Assembly: GCF_000003605.2 (NCBI RefSeq)
Contig: NW_003145290.1
Location: 257,418 to 293,585, forward strand
Direction: 5' to 3'
DNA: 36,168 bases
Origin: Saccoglossus kowalevskii
Lineage: Eukaryota; Hemichordata; Enteropneusta; Harrimaniidae
The notes under the pieces are model-generated. The model was not told where the DNA came from and searched no databases. It saw only the letters and a program-made list of their open reading frames with translations. Below, in pieces: positions 9,816 to 19,174 of the stretch. The position numbers and the translations under genes are program-made. Positions within the stretch are counted from its first letter, which is position 1. Each line of letters opens with the position of its first letter.

Positions 9816-11064
9816 TCTATAAATTAACAAGCATAGTAACTGAAAACCCGGGTGACTATGTGATTCTGTTCACAAAATCACCCAAAGATTGGAATCACTT
9901 CGTCAGACAAAATCTTGATGAGTAGCAACCTCACGCCACCTAACTTTAAATACGGTACGCAGTTTATTGTGTTAATTAATCGTTAATTGGTTCACAATAC
10001 CAATACATACATCGCCCAGATATTCATCGAAGGACGACGCGCCTAATTATGGACCATGCACCATACATCTGAGCACGGGCTGTTATCAGTCTATACTAGG
10101 ATAACAATTAAATTAAGTACATAAATAAATTTCTCGCATGCAGCACGTATTTCATCTTAATAAATAAATACATAATTACATTTCTTATATACAGTACGTA
10201 ATTCGTTTCTTATTATTACAATCTAGACACTTCATGACAACTTGAATAAAACAGATTACTCGTAGCGCCAACATTTATCTAACAGATCCGTTACCCTGTT
10301 TTAGACGTATGATGCCGAACAATTCAATTATGATGTAAACAACGCATTTCTTTTTTATCCTATATGACTTCATGTGAGAAGACTAATTTAGCCAACATCA
10401 CACTATGCAAATCAATTCAATATGTTGGATAGGTTGCCTTACGTCTATGCAAAACGTTATATGTATTTATAGAGTGTATTATATTCCAAGAAATCTACAC
10501 AAGCAATAAGCATTACAAGTATATAAACTACGCATATATTGACAATAGCGAGATTAATTATACATATATAGCAAATTAAAGAGTCGATCGGTTCGATTGT
10601 TTAACACAATATCAAGAAGCTTTTGTTCTTTCATCAGAAATATGTACCACGTGGGATCAAATCCCATGTCAAATGTTGTTTCATTTTGCATATTGAAATA
10701 TGTTTAATAAACTAGATTGGTTGCCTTTGTGGTGGTGGTGAATAGATTTATTCTCATTGTGTCATCGTTATCCAAGGTTGATATATCTTCGTTGATTGTA
10801 AATATGTGGCATTATAGTATTTGTTCGAACACGGCAATCCAGGATCAGATGTTGAATTCTTACCACCAATAAAACAAACTCTTTCACAACTTTTAGCGAC
10901 AAATAAAATTACCCGATTCAAGTGCACATTAGTTAAACTATTTTACTCTCTATGTGGGATACTTATACTATCTGGTATTTAGTATTTCATCGTCTACTCA
11001 ATGTTCCAAAGTGTTACATTGTTAGATAAATCAATTTACACGTTTTATTGACATGCATTTAACA
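9816..11064. other. Intergenic non-coding DNA
   Basis: About 1.2 kb of AT-rich sequence with many short A/T words and no supportable exon or RNA gene. It lies between the receptor's probable poly(A) site and a tentative small gene. Confidence 0.55.
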
Positions 11065-11204
11065 GGTTATCGCACGACAATCCCCAGGACATCGCTCGTT
11101 ATTTATGAGTGATCTTGGAATTTTGCCGAGTCGCAAAAGGTGAGTGAACATTTCTAAGATCAAATGTAAAGCGGTGCGATATTACGGGGTTGTCGTGTAA
11201 TACC
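11065..11204. repeat. Imperfect inverted repeat, about 30-bp arms
   Basis: The left arm (11065-11095) and the reverse complement of the right arm (11171-11204) share CACGACAA, CCC and ATCGC blocks in the same order. The spacer is about 75 bp. It may be a small foldback element or a structured RNA segment. Confidence 0.5.
11066..11139 (+). CDS. Tentative small gene, exon a
   Basis: First of three short blocks that join in frame. It has an acceptor-like ATGCATTTAACAG and a strong donor AAAAG|GTGAGTG. Only one frame is open through the block and it includes SPGHRSLFMSDLGILPSRK. If it is a first exon, translation could start at the ATG at 11105. It leaves two bases (AG) for the next block. The left arm of an imperfect inverted repeat (11065-11095 with 11171-11204) overlaps it. 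No family is recognised, and three short open blocks could align by chance in AT-rich DNA. Confidence 0.27.
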
Positions 11205-11500
11205 TCTTCCATCTCATATGGTTTCACAATCTATTCGGTCTTTTCGGAATATGCAGATGAAATTGTAGCTGATTGCTATATTTTATTTAAGACGTTTTGT
11301 GTATAATAAGTGGAATGATTTAGTAATGAATTGATAATTATTTCTACTATAAAGTAATTTGGAAATATGCATATAGTCACATAACTTCAAGGATATATTA
11401 AATTACTTTTCTTTTTAGCTGAATATTTTCATTAAGGGAATAATCACGATAACACTGAATCGTAATCAATTCTAACGCTGTTTGCTTTTGTATTGTGCAG

Positions 11501-11554
11501 CCAGAATGGATATTATTTCCTAAATAGTTATACGTTATTTACGGATACTGACAG
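11501..11554 (+). CDS. Tentative small gene, exon b
   Basis: A 54-bp block with a good acceptor (TTTGCTTTTGTATTGTGCAG) and a moderate donor (ACAG|GTATTT). It enters with one base and leaves with two, matching exon a's end phase. It adds QNGYYFLNSYTLFTDTD. No known domain. Confidence 0.27.
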
Positions 11555-11704
11555 GTATTTTTCACATATTCCGATAATTAAACAGTGGCTGAGAGATTTG
11601 TAATCAATCCATCAATTGTTGTGATATGCATTGTATATTGTCGGTTTCCGTCATATTTTGTGATGACCGAAATGGCACAATAAATTATAAAAATTCAATT
11701 ACAG

Positions 11705-11738
11705 CTTAGGGATCATATTCACTGGCATATATGCCTGA
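11705..11738 (+). CDS. Tentative small gene, last exon c
   Basis: Follows AATTCAATTACAG and completes the split codon from exon b as Ser, then encodes LGIIFTGIYA and TGA (11736-11738). An AATAAA at 11791-11796 lies about 50 bases downstream. Together the three blocks would give about 40 residues from the ATG at 11105, or more if further exons lie upstream. Confidence 0.22.
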
Positions 11739-11885
11739 CATGCAACACTACCACATACAATATCAGTGTTCAAACCTTCTCAACGGAAAAAATAAAAAGC
11801 AAATACGCACAACCAAATACAAACATCCTTCATATGCATGCATGTTAGACTCGTAAAATGTAGGGCTATGCTGGATATTTCCCCG

Positions 11886-11907
11886 TAACATAACATAACA
11901 TAACAAT
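11886..11907. repeat. (ATAAC)4 short tandem repeat
   Basis: Four successive AACAT/ATAAC pentamers. A minor microsatellite. Confidence 0.8.
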
Positions 11908-12910
11908 ATTATGACAACACTGTCAGAGAACACATACTCACGCCCCAAGCTTCTCAATGTATCACATTCAAAATCAAACACAAACTTTATTTATTCTATT
12001 ATTCTTATGTAATAATATCCATTACTATGTATTTTATTATTGTGTCGAGAATCGCCAATTTAGTCATATGCAAGATGTCATGGGAAACAAGAGAGAGAAC
12101 ACCCAGTAAAAACGTGTCCACGCGGCGTTTTGCACAAATCATTAATTGAAAGTACGATTCTACGAGATTTAATTAAATGAAGAAAATGGTTGACGGATCG
12201 TTGGCAGCGTTGAGTTTGGCAGCGGTTTGAATTTCAAGCCCTTGGGCACCACGATAATTAGATTTAACTTTAATTCTCAAGAGCAGCGCTGGTCACACAA
12301 GTGATCTGTCAATGAATGTAAGTACTACGTACAACGCGACACCCTTAACAGCGACCAGTCAAAGTTGCTACAGGCTGCAATGTAGTAGCGCCCAATTTGG
12401 TAGATCTATGATCCATTTTTATTATTGTGATTGCATGGCCGTACAGATTCGTAATTTTATAGACATACGTGACCAAACATACCTTGCCAACGAGACTCGT
12501 CAGGTGGATGTTCCTATCATAGCAACTAGGTTAAAGGCTAATGAATTTGTGATAAAATAGGCAGTTTCACAACATAGTGTGTAGTGAAGGTTTGCAGGTG
12601 AAAGATTTACATTTCTCAATGTACAATATCCATGCCAAGAATTAATCAATTTAGTCAACAAATAATTATTTACACTCATGTGCCAGACATGATGCAAAGT
12701 GGAGTCAGTTTATTTGTGCAACTCCTTCCTTTATTTTATACATGACATTCATAATTCATAATCAGTCAGTTGAATCAAATCTGGAAACAAATGCACGGAT
12801 CACATAATTATACACAACCTATGCCCACTATTAGGATTTACATCGCATACATGTACGAAACAGAAGAACTGTGGTCTCGTGTATCCACTTCCCTTGAAAA
12901 AAACATGTAT
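11908..12910. other. Non-coding DNA
   Basis: About 1 kb without a supportable feature. An 82-codon plus-strand frame at 12312-12560 has no splice context or recognisable motif and is treated as chance. Confidence 0.5.
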
Positions 12911-12919
12911 ATCATTCAC

Positions 12920-13509
12920 TAGACTGGCAAAGTCGGGACTTCTTTTTTGTTTTACAACAAAAAATATAATTAATTGTCAATTTAGCCTTTTTAACGTGAT
13001 CGCGAGAACTAGCATGACTTCGAAAGAAATCCCGATTGGACGCACTTACGTTGGAGTGAAAACCGGTGCGGAATCACTCCGGTGATTATGCTAATTTAAA
13101 GATGTTGACTAGCTAAAACAACGAATCAGAGTGCAGCTGTACACGTCATCTCTTATCTATGTTAATGTTCGTGACCTTTCACTTCTGAGGTCCGGCGATT
13201 TTGAAAGACTACTTATATACATTGGACATTTAAATCGACTTGTTTTCAGTAAACATGGATAAAGTATTGCAAGTTGAACTAAAAAAAGTATCCATCTCTG
13301 CGATCGAATCGGGTCAACCTTTAAAAGGTCACGTTTACTTTCACAAACCCATTATGAATAATTAATATCAGTAAAATTCCCGCAAATGCGTCCACTCGGG
13401 ATTTCTTTAGCGGTCAGGTTAGTTTTCGCAATCACGCTAAAAGGAATAAAATAACAATTAATTATTTCTTTTTGGAAAACAAAAAAGAAGTCCCGACTTA
13501 GCCAGTTTA
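12920..13509. mobile_element. 590-bp DNA element with ~130-bp terminal inverted repeats
   Basis: The outer ends read TAGACTGGCAAAGTCGGGAC on the left and, on the opposite strand at the right, TAAACTGGCTAAGTCGGGAC. The arms stay alignable for about 130 bp; the first 34 bases match at 32 positions. The element is flanked by ATCATTCAC (12911-12919) and ATCACTCAC (13510-13518), a 9-bp direct repeat with one difference, as expected for a target-site duplication. Long inverted repeats with a 9-bp duplication are typical of Mutator-like elements; an 8-bp duplication would instead suggest hAT. The centre lacks a transposase, so it would be non-autonomous. Confidence 0.85.
13255..13365 (+). CDS. Small ORF inside the inverted-repeat element (36 aa)
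   Basis: The ATG at 13255 in AAACATGG context opens a 36-codon frame ending in TAA. The product reads MDKVLQVELKKVSISAIES and then GQPLKGHVYFHKPIMNN, a plausible beta-strand-like start. The GxxLxGxVYF part recalls the first strands of arrestin-fold proteins, but this is too short to assign. A TATA-like ACTTATATA lies about 45 bp upstream (13209-13217), all within the unique centre of the 590-bp element. It could be a captured first exon or chance. No function is claimed. Confidence 0.25.
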   Translation: MDKVLQVELKKVSISAIESGQPLKGHVYFHKPIMNN

Positions 13510-13812
13510 ATCACTCACATGTGTCAGCTTGTGTGTTAACTTTGTTTTTCACACCTGACGTTGATGGCGTTCCATTCGTTACAGTCATTGCAGCCGCTTT
13601 TAAAACCCAATGTGTGTGGCTCACATTTTTTGCGGGACGACCGCTATGTGGTTTTATTGTTTTGAGGTTTGAATATTATCAAGAGATATCTCACTTCTTG
13701 GTGGAAGGAAGTATCTAAACGTAAAGTCAAATCACAAGCACCTTCATCTGTTGATGGTGTGCTGGTGATTTGGGTGGAGGTTGTTGAGTTGTGGCGAGTT
13801 CTACCTGTCATT

Positions 13813-14079
13813 TAGACTGTTGACAGTCGGTCGTACCTAATATTATTATTAATAATAAATATTGTGTATAAACGTTATATGCTTGAATATATTGCGAACG
13901 CCAGGACAGGAAGTATGGAGTGCCGTTAGGCATGACCGACTGTCCGGGACTGCAGACGGGGACAGTCTCTTGGGACTTAAAGTCCCTCCCGTAAAATGCT
14001 TCGCATTTCTCATCAAATGCCGTTGGCGTTTGAATATCTAGGATACTCAATTACATTAGAACCGAGGACTGTCGACAGT
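13813..14079. mobile_element. 267-bp palindrome-ended element (MITE-like)
   Basis: A 12-bp direct repeat, CTACCTGTCATT, occurs at 13801-13812 and 14080-14091. Just inside are two near-identical palindromes, GACTGTTGACAGTC (13815-13828) and GACTGTCGACAGTC (14067-14080). The interior adds GACTGTCC/GGACAGTC (13938-13945 with 13960-13967) and GGGACTTAAAGTCCC (13972-13986). A mobile insertion with duplicated target is the simplest reading. The minus-strand open frame across it is not convincing as a gene. Confidence 0.6.
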
Positions 14080-14141
14080 CTACCTGTCATTCCTAATTTT
14101 AAGTTATGCGGAAATTTTACTGGGTACTGCACATTTAAAGT

Positions 14142-14158
14142 ATGCGCCCTCTAGAGTT
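14142..14158 (-). promoter_or_regulatory. CTCF-like motif
   Basis: The minus strand reads ACTCTAGAGGGCGC, agreeing with the CTCF core CCASYAGRKGGCRS at 12 of 14 positions. Binding is not shown. Confidence 0.3.
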
Positions 14159-14192
14159 TACATTCTCTTATCTCTTTGTTTTACTTCGCAGT

Positions 14193-14330
14193 GTAAATAG
14201 CATTATGAAAATAGTATTACCGGTAGTTCCAATTACCAAAGATCATGGAGGCGATATGTGTTACAAATTATCTAACTATTGTCCTGTTGTTGTAGCAACA
14301 GTATCATCCAAACTGAGATTGTATTGCTAA
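14193..14330 (+). pseudogene. LINE (non-LTR) reverse-transcriptase fragment
   Basis: The plus-strand frame ends with the segments VLPVVPITKDHGGD and LSNYCPVVVATVSSKL. This matches the start of the reverse-transcriptase domain in non-LTR retrotransposons: a PIxKxxxGD turn followed by NYRPIxLxxxxSKxxE. The central Arg of NYRP is Cys here and the frame stops at 14328-14330 after RLYC. Neither the catalytic YxDD region nor an endonuclease was found nearby, so this is a short dead fragment. The clade is uncertain. Confidence 0.6.
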
Positions 14331-15059
14331 ACCGCTGTATTATTGTTATATGATTTCGATTATTCAATTGCCTTCTAAGAAATAAAAGCGTAGCGTAGTC
14401 TTGCATCGAAGTTGCCTGGCGTTAACATTGTTAACAATTGTTTGTGTTCTGGATAAATCGAGCATTTTTTCTTAAATCTTTTCCAAATATTATATATGTA
14501 TAATTTTTAAAAATCTGGCACATGTATATTGGAGTTAATTTTAGTTTACTGTACTTGAATGGCCCATCATAAGCTTCATTTTGATACAACCTTGAAACCT
14601 GAAACCACTTGTGATATAGCCAAAATTAAAACCTGGTGTATAATGAATGCGACCGACAGAAATAAACACGAGTCAGCGCAGTAACGAATCGATGGTTGCG
14701 TTCAATTGGATTTCCCGTGGTTATCTGTATCTGTATTTTGTAACCAATCAACCCATTTCTTTGGAATTTGGAAAGAGTTTCAAAAGTAATAGCTGCAAAC
14801 AATAATACATTGCCGACAAACTACATGCCATAAAACCACCATAAGTTGTGTAATTTTCTTTCTACTGTAAACCGCTATTGTTTGACTTTCAGAGAGCTCA
14901 CATATTAGCAAACACTATATCCCACAAAACAATTACATGTATTATTCACAATGACGAGACGAGCTACTCAATTCACGCTTTTGTTATTGTTCAATAACTC
15001 GATAACAATGTGTATTCTTTTATGAATGCAAAATTGTTCATCTAGTCCGAGGTGTTCTC
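14331..15059. other. Non-coding DNA
   Basis: Nothing beyond AT-rich sequence could be supported. Confidence 0.55.
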
Positions 15060-15340
15060 AGACATAATTACAACCTTCAGTAATTAGACATATTGACAAC
15101 CTTCTCTAATCAGACATAATTACACCGTTCAATCATCAGACGTAATTGTAAGCTTCTGTCATTCTGTCATCGAAAATAATGACAATCATCTGTTATAGAC
15201 ACAAATATCTCATTCTGTCATCTGACATGATCTGACATCTATTTCAAGAAGACATAATGTCCACCTTCTCTCTTCAGATGTAATATTACAGCTTTCTGTC
15301 AGCAGACATAATTACAATTACATTGATCAGTAAGCATGAC
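15060..15340. repeat. Degenerate 26-bp minisatellite, about 10 units
   Basis: Copies of a unit beginning GACATAATTACAACCTTC start at 15061 (approximately), 15087, 15113 and 15139 with exact 26-bp spacing. They continue in diverged form (GACACAAATATC, GACATGATCTGA, GACATAATGTCC, GATGTAATATTA) to a final clear GACATAATTACAATTAC near 15304. The array is old, to judge by the divergence. Confidence 0.75.
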
Positions 15341-15352
15341 AATATTTAGACA

Positions 15353-15382
15353 TCGATATATATATATATATATTATATATAA
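15353..15382. repeat. (AT)n microsatellite
   Basis: A run of alternating A and T after CATCG, with one break. Confidence 0.85.
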
Positions 15383-18300
15383 ATATTGTGTTTGATTGGC
15401 TCATGTGAAGATTGTAGCAGAAATGTAATCCACTGAAAGTGCATTTGTAAATTTGTATACTAATTTCTATGAGAGAAAGTCGCAGAGAAACAAATATTTT
15501 ACAGGAATGTTGGACATTGTTAAGTTAGGCATAAATATAAATAGTCGAAATCATAGTTAAATCAATTATTTCTTGTCTATGTGGTTGAATTCATGCCCTT
15601 GTAATTTCCAGTCTCGGGTAATGTTTTGAACTTGAATTGAGCATGAAGTTACTTCAACTTTACTTAGAACAACCAACCAAGTTACAAATGTCCTCGAAGA
15701 CAATACACAAACTTACACAAGAAATGAACACATCTATGATTACTGAATCACTCATCAATTTCAGATCAATTTGCCCAACACATTCATGTCGTAAACTATT
15801 CTACTAAATTATATAATTTAAAATTGAGTAATCCTGAGTCCGTTCTTGTATAATGTTTATATCTTTAATGTATCTTTTTAAGGCAGTGGTGACATATTTG
15901 AATAATGAATTCCCTGTCTGTCATCACGTTCAAAACAATTACAATATATTCCTTTAAATCTAAATTACAGTGGAACACACTCAAACATTTGCTTACACAA
16001 GCATCACGTGACATCCATTAACACCTGTGGTGGTCTATTTTTCTGTTAAAAATCACAATTTATTGACTAGTGCTATTGTAAACCATCTTGTGCATGTTAG
16101 CATCAATAGATTTGTAAATATACCAGTCATGGAGCAATTCATCGTCAAATTTTATTGTTCCACGGTGTGCGCTGACTATTTACAAAATAGCTATATTTCA
16201 AATGCATTTGAAAAGACACAATAAACGATCGAACAAAAGAAAATATATTCCCGGCGAATTTCAGATTTTTAAATGTGCTATAATTATTACTTTTTTTAGT
16301 TTGAAGAAAAGTATTTCATGTATTAAAATAATTATTAAAAACATATTAGAAAAAAACACGATTTAACTGTTCACACCTTGCCAGTGTTTTTGTTGCGCAG
16401 TTTTAACTGCACATATTTGAGATATATTGAATTAATTAAGTATTGGAAATAAATTTAATTCATGTAAGGAAAGACATCAAGCTGTGAATGATAAACATCC
16501 ATCAGTGAAATGACGTAATATATCATATGCATTAAGAGAGCAGTTGTTATCTCAACAGATGTCAAGGAATGTTATCTTAATCGACATTGGAATGTCAGAT
16601 GAGTAGTTCGTTATCATAATGATTTAGTACAAATCTAAAGCAACAAGACACAAGTATGCTATTAATGAGAATATAAAGAATATAGGTCAAATATTTTATT
16701 CAACATATTTCGAATGTTTAGTAAACCGAAATAGATTTTGTAGATACAACGACTGTGATGTTTCAACGTGCATTTTTTAATATGTTGTACATAATTTAAT
16801 GCGTTGTGTGATTGAAACAAGTGACTCAAATATAGTTTCCAAGTACATTAACTGCAGTGTATTTGCATTCTGTATAAAACAGTATACTCACGGGGAACTT
16901 TATCCTACGTAATCAATAATTATAAAAACGTATTACACAACATCAATAATACACCTCACTGCACACAAGAATTTGCAGGTGTTTGAATTAATAGTTAATG
17001 TTATCTAGTTTATGTTATATGATATTTAGGACTGAAAGCATGACTAGTAGACAATCATTATAATTATTTAGAATAATTAACGTCAAAACGATAATCAATT
17101 ATATCCAAGAAGCACGTGAGTACAAATATTTCTTTATTATTTAAGCTTACACATTCTTAATGCGAGTTTGGTTATATAATTGATTGATTCAATTCATATC
17201 GGAATAACTAATTTGTAATAGTGCATCACATTACTGACGTTTTGCTACATGTTTAATTGTATGATAGACAGGTTAACTTGTAATAAATTTCCTTGCGGGC
17301 CTCGCTAATTGCTGTCATTCCAATTTCAAGATTATTTTTTTATCCTTCTGAAACCATACCAATACCTCAGTTCCCCCTCTTTTATGTGACGGGATTTCTA
17401 TCGACAAAATGCTTCTTTGACGTCAAAATGATGTAGTTGGCTGTGAGTAAATGTAAGTTTCCAAACGTTTGGTTGTGTTCAGCATTTCGAATCTAGTAAC
17501 ACTAGTAACTAGTAACATTTAGTAAGACAGTTACATATAAACAAGAGTAACAGCGCGACGCTTATTTATGCCACGGATGACGTAACTTACATAAAAGGTG
17601 CGTTTAATATCGATCTTTATGTTTCTGACTCATGTTTTGCGTTGGTTTGTGCGAATACCGATCATAATTTCAATATGCAATTGTAATGAAAATACGGCAC
17701 AGAGAAAGATGGACACGTTCGTAGTATGAAATATGTTCACACATACTGTGATAACTATTACAGGAACATTATAGTACAGTTTAATTTAAATAGAGGCATA
17801 AATCCGTACTGTCACGTTGGCAGTTACATGCCTTCAAATACATATGTATTAATGGTGTCAGGTGGCGGATGACATTTTCGCACTTAGGTATTTGTAGAAT
17901 ATGACACCCTTCTCACATATTATCGTGATACTATCCGATAATTAAACAACATAATTAAGGTATAAAACAGAATTTTAAATCGAGAAAATATCTATACATT
18001 AAGTTACTTATCAATCCATATTTAGAATGTCTGTATACAAATGTTTAAGGTATATTTTAATTGTTTATAAGACCTGACAAGGTTACTATATTACTATTCA
18101 ACATTATAATTACTGGAATGACATAAATCACCACTACTACCCCCAGTCACCATCATAAACAGTCAGTTTGCCTTTATCATGAACATTTTATGATCATATA
18201 CACAACATCGACCACATGGTGATTACTATACAATACAATAAAATATCATTTACATATTCAGCTTCAGTTATCATTCACAATACACACGTTCTATGTGAGT

Positions 18301-19015
18301 GACGCAGTTGTACTCTCAATGATAATTTCGATTCTTGAGCGAAAACGTACAATTTTAAAAGTGCCCTTCAACATGTCACGATCAGTATTATGTATATTAT
18401 TTATTATTCCCTTGTGCAATTAAGTGATGATTGATTGTTCAGCGATACTGGATGTATAATGGAATCCAGCTGCAATTATCGTCATATTAATGGTTGATAC
18501 TGCTAAGACTCTCTTAATTGTCGAATGATCTATTTACGGTGTACAAGAATGGAAGCACACGAAGTACCGTAATCGCAGATCAGTGAGTATTTGTTTCCAT
18601 TATTATTACCAATATAAACTTTATATTGACTTTATTCAATGTAAATTAATATTCACTATGTATTTCACATATACATGGTTAAGGCTTAAAATCACTTGGG
18701 TTATCATTGCCGTATTAATGAACTTTGTGTTTATCAAACGTGCATGATGGTGCGGACCCTTTGATATTGATATTTGAGTGTTATAAATACGCCACTTTGT
18801 TAATATCTAAACTTAACGAATTTCGCACGAACTGTATGTGTGTACTCTTATATTGTTTTATTATTAAGTATGGGTATATAATGAAAGATGCCTTGGAATC
18901 ACATTTCATTTGAATGTTATTAGGATAGTATATAAAATAGACATATCATTGACATTTTCATTTATTTTACATTTGGGAAAATGTGATAATATGCAAAAAA
19001 TAAGTTATTTAGTTA
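15383..19015. other. Long non-coding AT-rich stretch
   Basis: About 3.6 kb with no exon, RNA gene or repeat that could be supported. Open frames of 60-65 codons (for example at 16027 and 18725) have no splice context, no conserved motif and a composition expected of AT-rich DNA. Confidence 0.55.
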
Positions 19016-19174
19016 AAGCGGGGAGTCGTTACCTGCGCGTGTGTCAAACGGCCATATAGTATCGTGTTTTTTTTACAATTGAGCGTCTACTCACGAGGCT
19101 TTAGAGTGTGTTGTTTAATTCGTCACTTAGAACTCAATTCCCGCGCGTGCGCAGGTGACGACCCCTCTCCGCTT
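19016..19174. mobile_element. 159-bp MITE-like element with ~30-bp terminal inverted repeats
   Basis: The left end reads AAGCGGGGAGTCGTTACCTG; the right end on the opposite strand reads AAGCGG, AGAGG, GGTCGTCACCTGCGC. The ends match apart from a short gap. The element is much richer in G+C and CpG than its surroundings. A target-site duplication was not clear. Confidence 0.6.

Noticed and set aside
13255-13365. Calling the 36-aa frame an arrestin-domain protein
   Set aside because: The likeness to an arrestin N-terminus rests on a few residues; too short to assign.
13808-14050. 80-codon minus-strand frame as a gene
   Set aside because: It lies across the palindrome-ended element, has no splice context and no recognisable domain.
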